This document shows positions 1 through 9,160 of a stretch of DNA of 64,000 nucleotides, in pieces (the first letter of the stretch is position 1; each line of letters begins with the position of its first letter). Under the pieces are notes generated by a model that saw only the letters and a list, made by a program, of their open reading frames with translations, was not told the origin of the DNA and ran no database searches. Where the stretch lies: positions 124,001 through 188,000 of the forward strand of contig NZ_JAERRF010000009.1 in NCBI RefSeq assembly GCF_016741875.1, in the 5' to 3' direction. This DNA comes from Streptomyces coffeae. Lineage in GTDB: Bacteria; Actinomycetota; Actinomycetes; Streptomycetales; Streptomycetaceae. A program made the translations under genes and the position numbers.

Positions 1-76
1 GCTGCTCTTGGGTCAGCTCGCGTCGCTCGCGCAGTCGACCGACCCGATCGCCGATGGTCTCGTTTTCGTACGGCAT
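1..76 (-). CDS. XRE-family helix-turn-helix regulator, N-terminus only
   Basis: Only the first 25 codons lie in the window; the gene runs off the left edge on the minus strand. The translation begins MPYENETIGDRVGRLRER and continues into RELTQEQ. This is the usual opening of an XRE (Cro/C1-type) DNA-binding domain, in which a GxRxxxLRERR..LTQEQ stretch forms helix 1 and the start of helix 2. The ATG is at 74-76. A long inverted repeat starts three bases upstream (79-157) and may be its operator. The family is recognised from a short stretch, so the rest of the protein and its role cannot be judged. Confidence 0.6.
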   Translation of the reverse strand, partial: MPYENETIGDRVGRLRERRELTQEQ

Positions 77-78
77 GA

Positions 79-157
79 TCACCCCCGCCAGGTGGATGGT
101 CCGTCAACGCTACGCCGCTGGGGGCGCCGTATACGAGTCTGTCCACCTGGCGGGTGA
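79..157. repeat. Long inverted repeat upstream of the XRE gene
   Basis: The arm at 79-96 (TCACCCCCGCCAGGTGGA) is matched by the reverse complement of 142-157 (TCCACCTGGCGGGTGA), apart from two extra C residues in the first arm. The arms are 16-18 nt with about 45 nt between them, directly in front of the XRE start codon at 76. Two inverted half-sites beside a HTH gene suggest autoregulation, but the arms could also form a long hairpin. The function is inferred. Confidence 0.5.
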
Positions 158-171
158 TGACATCACGAAAT

Positions 172-209
172 CCCCTCGCCCGGCCCGAAGGCCAGACGAG
201 GGGGCGAGG
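172..209. terminator. Hairpin, probable terminator after the DsbA-family gene
   Basis: CCTCGCCC at 174-181 pairs with GGGCGAGG at 202-209, and GGCC/GGCC can pair inside the loop. It lies about 120 nt downstream of the minus-strand DsbA-family stop. There is no long U-run, as is common for Streptomyces hairpin terminators. Assignment rests on structure only. Confidence 0.4.
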
Positions 210-329
210 CTGAGGGGTTAGCGGGCCAGCACGACCGTGATCTCTGAATCCGGGCAGCCGGTCGCGACCCGCTGGAGCCATGTCCTGATCAGCCTTCTGA
301 CGTGTACGACAGACGGAACAAGGCGCGGC

Positions 330-983
330 TCAGGCAGCGGCCTCGGTGGCGAGGTGCCGGTCGAGGGCGCGGGTCAGACTCTCAGCGGAGGAGACAGGGC
401 CGCCGAGACGGTCGATGCCGGTTTCTGTGTGGAGCAGGAGCGTCGGGTAGCTGTCCGTGCCCAGACGGCGCACCTCGAGGAAGTCAGCCTCGGCCTCGGC
501 GCGGGTGGCAGGGTCGGCGTACGCAGCAGCCACGGCATCAGCGTCCACACCGAGCTGGACAGCGACGTCCCGGTGGACCGCCGGGTCGGAGAGGCTGCGA
601 CCAGCCCTGTACCAGGCGCGCTGGAGCGCCGCGGACGCGTCCAGGTCGGTCACGCCGGGTTGCGAGCGCAGGGCGACAAGCGCGGTGGCCGCGTCGGCGG
701 AGTCCATGACGGTCGTACCCTCTGCCAGCATCTTCTCGTACGCCGCCCCGAAGGTGACGCCGGTCAGCTCGGTGATACGGGCGTTCGCGCCGGGGATGTG
801 TGGATAGAACGCGACCGCGCGGGCCGCGTGGCCGGTGAACAGCCCGCCGGACAGCACCCGCAACTCGATCCGCTCGGCGTTGGCCTCGGCGAAGGCGTGC
901 AGTGCGGGGCCGAAGCCGTAGCACCAGCCGCAGTAGGCGTCGAAGGCGTATGTCAGACGCGTTCGGGCAGATGTGGCAGACAT
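330..983 (-). CDS. DsbA-family thiol-disulfide oxidoreductase
   Basis: This 217-residue protein has a thioredoxin fold of the DsbA/2-hydroxychromene-2-carboxylate isomerase superfamily. Near residue 19 there is a CxxC active site (YCGWCYGFGP), and near residue 180 the cis-proline loop (SYPTLL). Length is normal for the family. No signal peptide is visible, so it should act in the cytoplasm, probably as a disulfide reductase or isomerase. It is transcribed away from the AraC-type gene at 1087, with about 100 nt between the two starts, an arrangement that often means the regulator controls its neighbour. The substrate cannot be read from the sequence. Confidence 0.85.
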   Translation of the reverse strand: MSATSARTRLTYAFDAYCGWCYGFGPALHAFAEANAERIELRVLSGGLFTGHAARAVAFYPHIPGANARITELTGVTFGAAYEKMLAEGTTVMDSADAATALVALRSQPGVTDLDASAALQRAWYRAGRSLSDPAVHRDVAVQLGVDADAVAAAYADPATRAEAEADFLEVRRLGTDSYPTLLLHTETGIDRLGGPVSSAESLTRALDRHLATEAAA

Positions 984-1086
984 CGGAGAGCCTTTCCCTT
1001 TTCTGTTCTCCGCGCCATCCGCGGGGAGAACGGTACGTCTTAAGCTAGGAGGTCAAGGAGATGCACGTCGGATACATTGGTGACTG

Positions 1087-1983
1087 ATGATGGTGAAAAA
1101 CCGACACGAACAGATCGCGGACGTAGGCTTTGCAGCACCGGTCGGCACACCGACCGGGGTGGAGGTCATGTCACTCGCCGACCTGCGGGCGCGGGTGCCG
1201 GTACGTCTGGGCGAGGACAGGTTCATGGCGCCGCAGCGCCTCGCCTTCCACCAACTGCTCACGCTCACCAGCGGCGCCCTGTGGCACACGGTCGACTTCA
1301 CCGGCTACGCGCTCGAGCCCGGTGCCTGGCTTTGGGTGCGCCCAGGTCAGGTGCAGCAGTGGGGGGACATCACACGGGCCGAGGGCACCCTGATCCTCTT
1401 CGAGAACGGTTTCCTGGACCCGGCCAGCGCGGCCGCGGCCGACCTGGACGAGCCGCATACCCGAGCCCTCCATATCCCCGACACAGAGGACCGCCAGGCG
1501 CTACAGACGGCACTGGCCCACCTGGAACTGGAGTTCCGGTCTCTGGGCCGCCTCCCTCTCGACGTCCATGTGACCGTCCTGCGCCACGTGCTGGCGGCTC
1601 TCGTCCTGCGCCTCACCCACCTCACCGCGCAGGTGGGCAGCCCTGCCCCGGAACCCGACGACACGTTCGTGCGCTTCCGTAACGCCGTCGAACGGGACTT
1701 CACCCGCACCCGCACCCTCGACGACTACGCCCGCGCCCTCGGCTACTCGCCCCGGACCCTGTCGCGCGCCACCCTCACGGCCGCGGGCGTCAACGCGAAG
1801 GAGTTCATCGACCGTCGTGTGATCCTGGAGGCCAAGCGCCTGCTGGCTCATGGAGACGATCCCGCTACCCGGATCGCGGCGCACCTGGGCTTCTCCAGCG
1901 CGACAAACTTCAGCAAGTACTTCCACCAGCGCACAGGGCAGAGCCCGATCGCGTTCCGGGTGAACGTGCGCGGCAAGAGCTAA
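1087..1983 (+). CDS. AraC-family transcriptional regulator
   Basis: The 298-residue protein has an N-terminal cupin-like sensing region (about 1-170) and a C-terminal AraC HTH domain (about 200-290). The second helix-turn-helix carries the family signature as IAAHLGFSSATNFSKYFHQ followed by a TGQSP-type turn. Two ATGs lie side by side at 1087 and 1090 behind a weak GGTGA ribosome site, so the exact start is uncertain by a codon or two. It diverges from the DsbA-family gene and precedes the MBL-fold/aquaporin pair, either of which could be its target. The effector is unknown. Confidence 0.9.
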   Translation: MMVKNRHEQIADVGFAAPVGTPTGVEVMSLADLRARVPVRLGEDRFMAPQRLAFHQLLTLTSGALWHTVDFTGYALEPGAWLWVRPGQVQQWGDITRAEGTLILFENGFLDPASAAAADLDEPHTRALHIPDTEDRQALQTALAHLELEFRSLGRLPLDVHVTVLRHVLAALVLRLTHLTAQVGSPAPEPDDTFVRFRNAVERDFTRTRTLDDYARALGYSPRTLSRATLTAAGVNAKEFIDRRVILEAKRLLAHGDDPATRIAAHLGFSSATNFSKYFHQRTGQSPIAFRVNVRGKS

Positions 1984-2218
1984 GCCGGTCGGTCGGCGCA
2001 GGTCGTGACCGGGGCATCGGCCAGGACACGTGGAGCGCTCCTCCCAGCACCGATCGCGAGAATGTCAGTTTTTCACCATGCGAGGTCGTTGATGTATCCC
2101 GGGACGCCTGCCCACTGACCTTAGCTTTGCAGGTGTCGGCCGGACCGAGTCGTGAGGGCCCGCTGACGGAATAGGGAAATCCCTGTCGTGGGGACCATCC
2201 ATCTCGAAAGGCACCCGC

Positions 2219-3031
2219 ATGTCCTCCGAACTGACCTACACGGTGCACACTGCCGGTGATACCGGCCTGCACAAGTCGTCCGTCCTCATCACCGGTGAAC
2301 GCGAAGCCCTCCTGGTCGACGGCCAGTTCACGCTGGCCGAGCAGCACAGGGTCCTCGCGGACATCGTCGACAGCGGCAAGGAGCTGACCACCGTCGTGGT
2401 CACTACCTCTGACCCGGACTACTACTTCGGCCTCCAGGTGATCCGTGCAGCGTTCCCCCAGGCCCGGATCGTGGCCACGGCGACCACCGTCGAGCGCATC
2501 AATGCCAGTTGGGAGGCCAAGCTCGAAACCTGGGCACACCTCGGCAAGAACCTCCCCACGGACATCGTCATCCCTGAGGTCCTGAACGAGAACCGCGTCA
2601 CCCTCGAGGGCCACACCTTCGAGATCCGCGGCGGACACCCGGACCTGGTCTGGCGAACCGAGTACCTGTGGCAGCCCGAGGACCGAGCCGTCGTCGGCGG
2701 AGTCCTGCTCTTCTCCGACCTGCACGTGTGGACCGCCGACACCGCCACCTCGCGTGAGCGCGCCGCCTGGGACGAGGCCCTGGCCGAGATGCAGCGGCTC
2801 GCCCCCGGCTACGTCGTGGCCGGGCACCGCTCCGTGCACTCTGCCACCGACGCGTCCGTGATCGCCTTCACCCGTGACTACCTGGCCGCCTTCGAGGAAG
2901 AGCTGGCCAGCAACAGTGACGATCCCGAGGCCCTGCGAGCCGCGATACTCCGGCGCTACCCGAACCTCGGCCTGCTGGTCGCCCTCGACCTGGGCTCCAA
3001 GGTGGCCACCGGCAAGATGCCCTGGGGCTGA
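2219..3031 (+). CDS. MBL-fold protein with substituted metal-binding motif
   Basis: The 270-residue protein aligns by eye with single-domain metallo-beta-lactamase-fold hydrolases, including the IRAAFPQARIVAT strand after the active-site loop, the GGHPD region and a C-terminal AGHRS corresponding to the usual GHG. The metal motif HxHxDH appears as TTSDPDYYFG (about 62-71): all three histidines are replaced and only the aspartate remains. The later GD metal ligand is GG (VVGGVLLFSDLHVW). It may therefore be a non-hydrolytic or differently metallated member. A ribosome site (AAAGG) precedes the ATG. The aquaporin gene starts 3 nt after the stop, so the two are very likely co-transcribed. Confidence 0.75.
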   Translation: MSSELTYTVHTAGDTGLHKSSVLITGEREALLVDGQFTLAEQHRVLADIVDSGKELTTVVVTTSDPDYYFGLQVIRAAFPQARIVATATTVERINASWEAKLETWAHLGKNLPTDIVIPEVLNENRVTLEGHTFEIRGGHPDLVWRTEYLWQPEDRAVVGGVLLFSDLHVWTADTATSRERAAWDEALAEMQRLAPGYVVAGHRSVHSATDASVIAFTRDYLAAFEEELASNSDDPEALRAAILRRYPNLGLLVALDLGSKVATGKMPWG

Positions 3032-3033
3032 CG

Positions 3034-3831
3034 TTGTTCAGCGGCACCCGTGGCCACAGCCACCGCAAGATCGCCTCACCATCCAGTGACAACCCGCGTC
3101 CCACGGCCAGGTACCACTGGGCCGCGGCTGCCGTGGAGTTCGCCCTCACGGGAGTGCTGCTGTTCGTCGTGGTCACCGCCGTGCGCTGGGTGATGGCCTC
3201 CCCTCTCGGCGCGCACCTGCCGGACCTGCGTCTCCAGCTCACTGTCGTGGCAGGCATCGTGGCGTTGGCGCTCTGGCTCGCTCTGCGCTCCCTGTGGGGA
3301 CGGTACTCGGGCGGACACCTCAACCCGGCCGTCACCCTCGCACTATGGGTGACCGGCGCGTTTCCTGGCCGTGACGTCCTGCCCTACGCCGTCGCCCAGC
3401 TCGCCGGATCGCTGGTCGGCACCGGCCTGGCCCGACTCGTGTGGGGGACGGTTGTCTCGGGGCCGATGGCGTACGCCGCCGTCGGCCCCGCCCCCGGGTG
3501 GACGGCCCCGGCCTTGTTCGCAGCAGAGGCTGGAGCCACGGCCTTGATCATGGGACTGGCCCTGCTCCTCCTGGCCCTGCCGCAGGGAACCCGATGGATC
3601 CCGATGGCCCTCCCCCTGGCCGTCGCCGCGGCCATTGTTGCCCTCGGGCCGAGCACCGGCGGCTCCGCCAATCCCGCCCGGCAGCTGGGCCCGGCCTTGT
3701 GGGCCGGTCGGACGGACTCCCTGTGGATCTATCTCCTGGCTCCTCCGACCGGCGCCTCCCTCGTTGCCCTGATCGCTCGCTGGAGCACGCTCAACAAGAG
3801 GGCCCGGTCCGCCAGTCCACCCACGCATTGA
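3034..3831 (+). CDS. MIP-family channel (aquaporin/glycerol facilitator-like)
   Basis: This is a six-helix MIP channel. The first NPA box is clear (GGHLNPAVTLALW, near residue 98). The second half carries GGSANPARQLGPAL (near 210), again with an NPA-type loop and the conserved arginine. It should conduct water or a small neutral solute through the plasma membrane; selectivity cannot be read reliably. It starts with TTG three bases after the MBL-fold stop, so it is the second gene of a two-gene unit. A strong hairpin at 3882-3905 closes the unit. Confidence 0.85.
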   Translation: MFSGTRGHSHRKIASPSSDNPRPTARYHWAAAAVEFALTGVLLFVVVTAVRWVMASPLGAHLPDLRLQLTVVAGIVALALWLALRSLWGRYSGGHLNPAVTLALWVTGAFPGRDVLPYAVAQLAGSLVGTGLARLVWGTVVSGPMAYAAVGPAPGWTAPALFAAEAGATALIMGLALLLLALPQGTRWIPMALPLAVAAAIVALGPSTGGSANPARQLGPALWAGRTDSLWIYLLAPPTGASLVALIARWSTLNKRARSASPPTH

Positions 3832-3881
3832 GGTAAAAACCCCTACTCGCTCTGCCGTCCGCATAGGTTGACGGCCCGACG

Positions 3882-3905
3882 CCGCCCCGGCGATCACCGG
3901 GGCGG
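3882..3905 (+). terminator. Hairpin terminator after the MBL/aquaporin unit
   Basis: CCGCCCCGG (3882-3890) and CCGGGGCGG (3897-3905) form a perfect 9-bp stem with a 6-nt loop, 50 nt past the aquaporin stop. No U-run follows. Confidence 0.55.
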
Positions 3906-3999
3906 TGCGTCACTCCGGAAGAAAGTGAGCGTTGCCTGATGCGGCATGAGATGTGGACGAACGTGACCGCTTTGCCGCGGGGCGCGCGATGATGGAGCC

Positions 4000-4389
4000 A
4001 TGCGGCCTCAGCCAGTACTCGTCTTCGATGGAGATTGCGGCTTCTGCACCACCTCGGTGCACTTCGCTGAACGACGTCTCCGACCACACTGCGCGTTCGT
4101 CCCATGGCAATGCGCGGACCTGCAAACGCTCGGCGTCACCCAAGAACGGGCCGAGCATGAGGTGTTGTGGGTGACTCCAACGGGGACCGTCTATGGAGGA
4201 GCTCAGGCTGTCGCGAAGTTGCTGTTGAGTGCGGGCCGAGGATGGTCACTACTGGGTGCGTTGCTCATGCTGCCTCCCGCGCGGTGGGTAGCCCAGGGGG
4301 TCTACCGGCTGATCGCGGCCAACCGTCACCGGATGCCGGGAGGGACAGCAGCGTGTGCTCTGCCGAACCATCGGCCCCAGAGCCCGTAG
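4000..4389 (+). CDS. DCC-family thiol-disulfide oxidoreductase (DUF393)
   Basis: The 129-residue protein opens with VLVFDGDCGFC, the DxDCxxC signature of the DCC/DUF393 family, and continues with the typical central region (GGAQAVAKLLL) and a hydrophobic stretch near residue 85. Members are small predicted thioredoxin-fold redox proteins; no reaction has been firmly assigned. The gene stands alone between the aquaporin unit and the NRPS cluster, with its own upstream gap of about 170 nt. Confidence 0.85.
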   Translation: MRPQPVLVFDGDCGFCTTSVHFAERRLRPHCAFVPWQCADLQTLGVTQERAEHEVLWVTPTGTVYGGAQAVAKLLLSAGRGWSLLGALLMLPPARWVAQGVYRLIAANRHRMPGGTAACALPNHRPQSP

Positions 4390-5125
4390 CAGTGGCCCAA
4401 GAAGCACCTGCCTGCGTGTGAAGGCACCGGCCGCCGTCCACCGCGGATTCACCGCTCGGCAGGACGACTGCTGGAGCCGGATATCAGCTGGCAGCCCTGA
4501 GGGTTGAGGAACGCCGGCGGACAGGCCGGCGGAACGGTGCCGTGACCGGCTGAAGCAAGGGTGCGGAACGCCACCCGATACCACAGGACCGCCAGCCCTC
4601 GCATCCCCACTGATGTGGACGCGACATCCGAGGACAAGCCCGAGGTGGCTCGGAACGCACCCCCGGCCACAGCGCGAGCGCGACGCTCAGCGGGCCGCTC
4701 GACGCGTCGGCGTTCACCGCACTCGGTCGCCCACGTCGCAGGCGTGACCTCCTGACCCGGACGGCAGGCCGGGCAGTGCGCCCATGCCGTAGGCGGAGAG
4801 CGGGCATCTCGAGAGCCGCCGGTTCCATCAGTGCCATCGCCGTGGCGGCCCAGGCTGTCACCGCCCCGCTGTACAGCGTCCTGGGGCCGCAATCACCAGG
4901 CAGATCACCACTCTGCTGGTGCTCTCATTGACTTGATCATCACGCTGGCGAAAAATCCTCCCCCGAACGGCTTCGTGATCTCCAATCCAAGACCTTGGAT
5001 CGTGATTCCAAGCCGCCGGTGAGCATGTTCCGGCCCGGCGCGTCGTCCGCTGGGCGCCTGCCGATTCGCAGTACCCGGCTTCCGCATGTTTCCGGCTCCA
5101 CGAGTGGAAAGGGCTGCTCTCGTCG
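4390..5125. other. 735-nt stretch without a recognised gene, upstream of the NRPS cluster
   Basis: No frame gives a recognisable protein. The right part (about 4910-5000) is less GC-rich than its surroundings and holds a small palindrome at 4985-5000. It probably contains the promoter of the NRPS cluster. Confidence 0.5.
4985..5000. promoter_or_regulatory. Palindrome upstream of the NRPS cluster, possible operator
   Basis: ATCCAAG-AC-CTTGGAT is a perfect 7+7 inverted repeat in a relatively AT-rich patch about 125 nt before the first NRPS gene. A regulator site is plausible, but no cognate regulator lies within the cluster. Confidence 0.3.
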
Positions 5126-8100
5126 ATGACATCGTTGCCAAGTTCCGCCTCTTCGGCCGAGGCGGCCCCGGTTTCGCAGCCCTCGTCGGCCCCGTCCAAC
5201 AGCGAAGCTCGGCTGGCCGATCGGCCACCGCTCTCTTTCGGACAGCGTCGGCTGTGGGCGCTTTCACAGCGGGAGGGGGCCAGTGCCGCGTACAACGAGC
5301 CGATGGCCTTCCGGCTGCGGGGGCCACTGGACCGGACGGTGCTGGGTCGGGCGCTGGACACGCTGACCACCCGGCATGAGGCGTTGCGCACCCGGCTGGT
5401 GCCGTTCGAGGGCGAGGCATACCAACAGGTCGATCCGGCGGACATCGGCTTCGCGCTGACGGTGGACGACCTGACGGGCTGCCCTGATGCCGAGGAACGG
5501 CTGGCCGACCTGTTGTACCGGGAGACGGTGGTGCCGTTCGACATGGCCGCCGAACCGCTGGCCCGTGGCCGGCTGGTGGTGCTCGGCCCGGACCACCACG
5601 TGATCGTGCTGACCGTGCATCATGCGATGTTCGACGGTTGGTCCCGGAGCATGATGCTGCGCGAGACCGGCGCGCTCTACTCTGCCCTGCTGCGTGGCGA
5701 GCCGGACCCGCTGCCGCCGGCACGGTGGCAGTACACCGACTTCACCCGCTGGCAGCGGACGTGGATGGCCGGTGAGGAACCCGTCGCGCAGGAGGAGTAC
5801 TGGGCCGGGAAGCTGGCCGGTGTGCCGCCGCTGCTGGAGTTGCCGACCGACCGGCCGCGCCCGGCCGAGCAGGACCACACCGGCGACCGGGTGCACCTGG
5901 AGATCGGTCCGGAGTTGACCTCGGCGCTCAAGGCGGTCACCAAGGAGCACCAGGGTTCGCTCTTCTCGACCCTGCTGACCGGCTGGTCGATCGTACTGTC
6001 CCGGCTGTCCGGGCAGCAGGACCTGGTGGTGGGCGCTCCTACCGCCAATCGTCGGCGCGGCGACGTCGGCGGCATCATGGGCTTCGTCGTCAACACCCTG
6101 GCGCTGAGGGTCGAGTTGGCGGACGCGCCGACCGGCTCGGCACTGCTGCGGCAGGTACGGGCCACGGTCCGGGCCGGGGTGCAGAACGTCGACCTGCCGT
6201 TCGAGCGGGTGGTGGAGCTGGTGAACCCGCCGCGCAGCGCCGCGCACACCCCGCTGTTCCAGACCATGCTCGCCTGGGTTCCGCCCATGGAGAAGATGAT
6301 GGAGCTGCCGGGGGTGACGGTACGGCTGTTGCCGATGCCCTTCGCCCCGGCCAAGTTCGACCTGGTCCTCGCCCTGGAGGAGGCGGACGGACGGATCGTC
6401 GGTGATCTGGACTATGCCACCGCGCTCTTCGACCGGGAGGCCGTCGAGCGCCACGTGCGCTACCTGGTCCGGGTGCTGGAGCAACTCGCCCGGGAGCCCG
6501 GACGGCCGGTCACCGAGTACGCGCTGCTGGACGAGGCGGAGACCGCCGAGCTGCTGGCCGACTGGGACGCCACCGGTGCCCCGGCGGACGCAAACGCAAC
6601 GGTGCCCGGCGTCGCCCGGAGGACGGAGCGGACCGCCGAACCGGCCGGGCTGGTCCAGCGGTTCGAGGCGCGGGTGCGATCCGCCCCGGCGGCCACAGCG
6701 GTGGTGGACGGCGACCGTCGGCTGACCTACGCCGAGCTCGACCGGCGGGCCAACCGGCTGGCGCACTCCCTGATCGCCCGCGGGGTGCGCCCGGACCAGG
6801 TGGTCGCCCTGCACGTCGGCCGGTCGGCCGAGCTGGTGGTCGGTGTCCTCGGCATCCTCAAGGCCGGCGCCGGCTGGCTTCCTCTGGACCCGGGCCAGCC
6901 GGCCGAACGGCTGGCCGCGATGGTGGCCGACGCACAGCCGGCCCTGGTCCTCACCGACCGGCAGGGCACGCCGGACGACTGGCACCCGCTGACGGCCGTC
7001 GAGGCCGAGGGCGAGCGGGACAGCACACCGGGCATCGCCGTCCCGTCCGCGCATCTGGCGTACGTGATCTACACCTCCGGCTCCACCGGCCGGCCCAAAG
7101 GTGTCGCGGTGACCCACGGCAATGTGGTCAACCTCTTCGATCAGTGGCTGGCCCGGTTCGGCGCCACCCCGGGCGAGGCGACCTCGGCCTGGTCCAGCAT
7201 CGGATTCGACGCCTCGGTGCACGAGCTGCTGCTGCCCCTCACCACGGGCGCCGAAGTCCACCTGGTGCCCGAGGAGTTGCGCGGCGACCCGGCCGCGCTG
7301 ATGCGCTGGCTCGGCGAACACCGGGTGGTGCAAGCCTTCCTGCCGCCGGCCTACGTGCGGTGGATCGACGAGGACCCGAAGGTCCGGCTGGCCGGGCTGG
7401 CGCTTCGCCAGGTGTTGACCGGGGTGGAGCCACTGCCCGAGGCGGCACTGCACCGGATGGCTTCGGCCCTGCCCGGGCTGCGGATCTGCTTCGGCTACGG
7501 ACCGACGGAAACCACGCTGTACAGCACCGCCTACGTCGACCCGCGGCCGCTGGACCGGCCGTGCCCGATCGGCCGGCCGCTGCCCGGAACCCGGCTCTAC
7601 CTGCTCGACGAACGGATGCGGCCGGTGCCGCCCGGTGTGGTGGGCGAGGTGTACATCGGCGGGGCGAGCGTGGCCCGCGGCTACCTCAACCAGCCGGAGC
7701 TGACCGCCGAGCGGTTCCGCAGCGACCCGTTCGTCACCGGCGGCCGGATCTACCGCACCGGCGATCTGGCCCGCCGACTGCCCGATGGCAACGCCGAGTT
7801 CGTCGGCCGCCGCGATGACCAGATCAAGCTGCGCGGCTTCCGGATCGAGCCCGGTGAGGTCGAGGCGGCCCTGCTGGCGCTGTCCGGGGTGCGGGAGGCC
7901 GCGATCCTGGTCGACCGCGACCCGGCCGGCGAACCACGGCTGGTGGCCGGCATCGGACGCGGCGAGGCGCAGTCCCGGCAACCGCACGAGTGGCGGGCCG
8001 CCCTGGCCGAGCGGCTGCCGGACTACATGATCCCCGCAGTCTTCGTGGAGCTGCCCGCTCTGCCGCTGAACCGCAGTGGCAAGCTGGACCGGGCGGCCCT

Positions 8101-9160
8101 GCTGGAGCGGGCACGGGCGGCGCTGCCGGCACAGGTCAACACCACGACCCCACGCGACCATGTGGAGATGAGACTGCGCCGGATCTGGTCCCGGCTGCTG
8201 CTCCATCCCGACATCGGCATAGCGGACAACTTCTTCGACGTCGGCGGCACCTCCATCTCGGCCATCAAGATGGCTCACGCGATCGGCGAGGAGTTCGGCG
8301 AGACGCCGCCGATCCGGGAGGTGATCCGGCATCCGACCATCGAGGCACTCGCCGAACGGCTGCGCCGGGGCGCCTCCGGGGCGCCGGATACCAACCTGAT
8401 CGAGTTCCGGGCCGGCGCCGGCCGGCGGCGGCTGATCTGCGTCCATCCGGCCGGCGGTACCGCCTTCTGCTATCTGCCGCTGGCCGGCGCGCTCCCGGAG
8501 GACATCGGGGTCTGGGGCATCCAGGCCCCGGGCATCAACGCGCATGAGGCGCCGCTTCCCACCGTCGAGGCGATGGCGCAGGCGTACGTGGAACTGATCG
8601 ACCCCCGCCCGGACGAGTCGTTGCTGCTGTGCGGGCTGTCCTATGGCGGCCTGATCGCGCATGAGATGGGCCGACGGCTGGCGCCGGCCGGCCACTCCCG
8701 GTTGAGCGTGGTGCTGCTCGACACCCAAGCCTCCGACGACCCGGCCGAGCGGGCAGCGATCCAGCCGGTGGCGTACGAGGAGTTCACCGAGAAGCTGGTG
8801 CGGTTCAACGGCATGTACCCGGGCATCAAGGCCGACCAGCTCTCCCGGTACTTCGAGACCTACAACCACAGCCGGATGACCGCCCGCGCACACCAGCCGC
8901 GGCCGACCACCGCCCGGCTGACCCTGATCGAGGCCGCCACGGACGGGCGGGGCGCGTCGGGCCCGCACCCGACCCGCGAGTTCTGGCAGCGGCGGGCCGG
9001 CGCGGGACTCGCGGTGGTGCCGCTCGACTGCGGCCACTGGGAGCTGCTGGAGGGAGCGCAGGTGTCGGCGGTGGCCGAGGTGATCGTCGCGGAACTGGCC
9101 CGGCTGGACACCGCGGCGCCGGCCCGCCCCGCCGTGCCGTCCGTGGCGCTGGAGCTGTGA
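5126..9160 (+). CDS. Nonribosomal peptide synthetase, C-A-T-TE module
   Basis: A complete single termination module of 1344 residues. The condensation domain (about 35-470) has an intact HHxxxDG motif (HHAMFDGW, near 165). The adenylation domain (about 500-1000) has YTSGSTGRPKG near 648; aligned by hand to GrsA its specificity code reads D-A-H-F-L-G-G-L-Y-K, which I cannot assign. The carrier domain has GGTSISAIK near 1040. The thioesterase (about 1100-1330) has GLSYGG near 1170 and a C-terminal DCGHW histidine. The condensation domain at the N-terminus means it accepts an upstream chain, most simply from the hybrid encoded next. The hybrid gene overlaps the stop by 4 nt. In detoxin/rimosamide-type systems an enzyme like this adds the last amino acid and releases the product. 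Confidence 0.9.
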   Translation: MTSLPSSASSAEAAPVSQPSSAPSNSEARLADRPPLSFGQRRLWALSQREGASAAYNEPMAFRLRGPLDRTVLGRALDTLTTRHEALRTRLVPFEGEAYQQVDPADIGFALTVDDLTGCPDAEERLADLLYRETVVPFDMAAEPLARGRLVVLGPDHHVIVLTVHHAMFDGWSRSMMLRETGALYSALLRGEPDPLPPARWQYTDFTRWQRTWMAGEEPVAQEEYWAGKLAGVPPLLELPTDRPRPAEQDHTGDRVHLEIGPELTSALKAVTKEHQGSLFSTLLTGWSIVLSRLSGQQDLVVGAPTANRRRGDVGGIMGFVVNTLALRVELADAPTGSALLRQVRATVRAGVQNVDLPFERVVELVNPPRSAAHTPLFQTMLAWVPPMEKMMELPGVTVRLLPMPFAPAKFDLVLALEEADGRIVGDLDYATALFDREAVERHVRYLVRVLEQLAREPGRPVTEYALLDEAETAELLADWDATGAPADANATVPGVARRTERTAEPAGLVQRFEARVRSAPAATAVVDGDRRLTYAELDRRANRLAHSLIARGVRPDQVVALHVGRSAELVVGVLGILKAGAGWLPLDPGQPAERLAAMVADAQPALVLTDRQGTPDDWHPLTAVEAEGERDSTPGIAVPSAHLAYVIYTSGSTGRPKGVAVTHGNVVNLFDQWLARFGATPGEATSAWSSIGFDASVHELLLPLTTGAEVHLVPEELRGDPAALMRWLGEHRVVQAFLPPAYVRWIDEDPKVRLAGLALRQVLTGVEPLPEAALHRMASALPGLRICFGYGPTETTLYSTAYVDPRPLDRPCPIGRPLPGTRLYLLDERMRPVPPGVVGEVYIGGASVARGYLNQPELTAERFRSDPFVTGGRIYRTGDLARRLPDGNAEFVGRRDDQIKLRGFRIEPGEVEAALLALSGVREAAILVDRDPAGEPRLVAGIGRGEAQSRQPHEWRAALAERLPDYMIPAVFVELPALPLNRSGKLDRAALLERARAALPAQVNTTTPRDHVEMRLRRIWSRLLLHPDIGIADNFFDVGGTSISAIKMAHAIGEEFGETPPIREVIRHPTIEALAERLRRGASGAPDTNLIEFRAGAGRRRLICVHPAGGTAFCYLPLAGALPEDIGVWGIQAPGINAHEAPLPTVEAMAQAYVELIDPRPDESLLLCGLSYGGLIAHEMGRRLAPAGHSRLSVVLLDTQASDDPAERAAIQPVAYEEFTEKLVRFNGMYPGIKADQLSRYFETYNHSRMTARAHQPRPTTARLTLIEAATDGRGASGPHPTREFWQRRAGAGLAVVPLDCGHWELLEGAQVSAVAEVIVAELARLDTAAPARPAVPSVALEL

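Noticed and set aside
213..325. Minus-strand frame after the DsbA-family stop ending HVRRLIRTWLQRV, then SEITVVLAR
   Set aside because: It looks somewhat protein-like but has no start codon and no family I recognise; too short to call.
5126..9160. Assigning phenylalanine to the first NRPS because detoxins end in phenylalanine
   Set aside because: The code D-A-H-F-L-G-G-L-Y-K does not match the usual phenylalanine codes, so the residue is left open.
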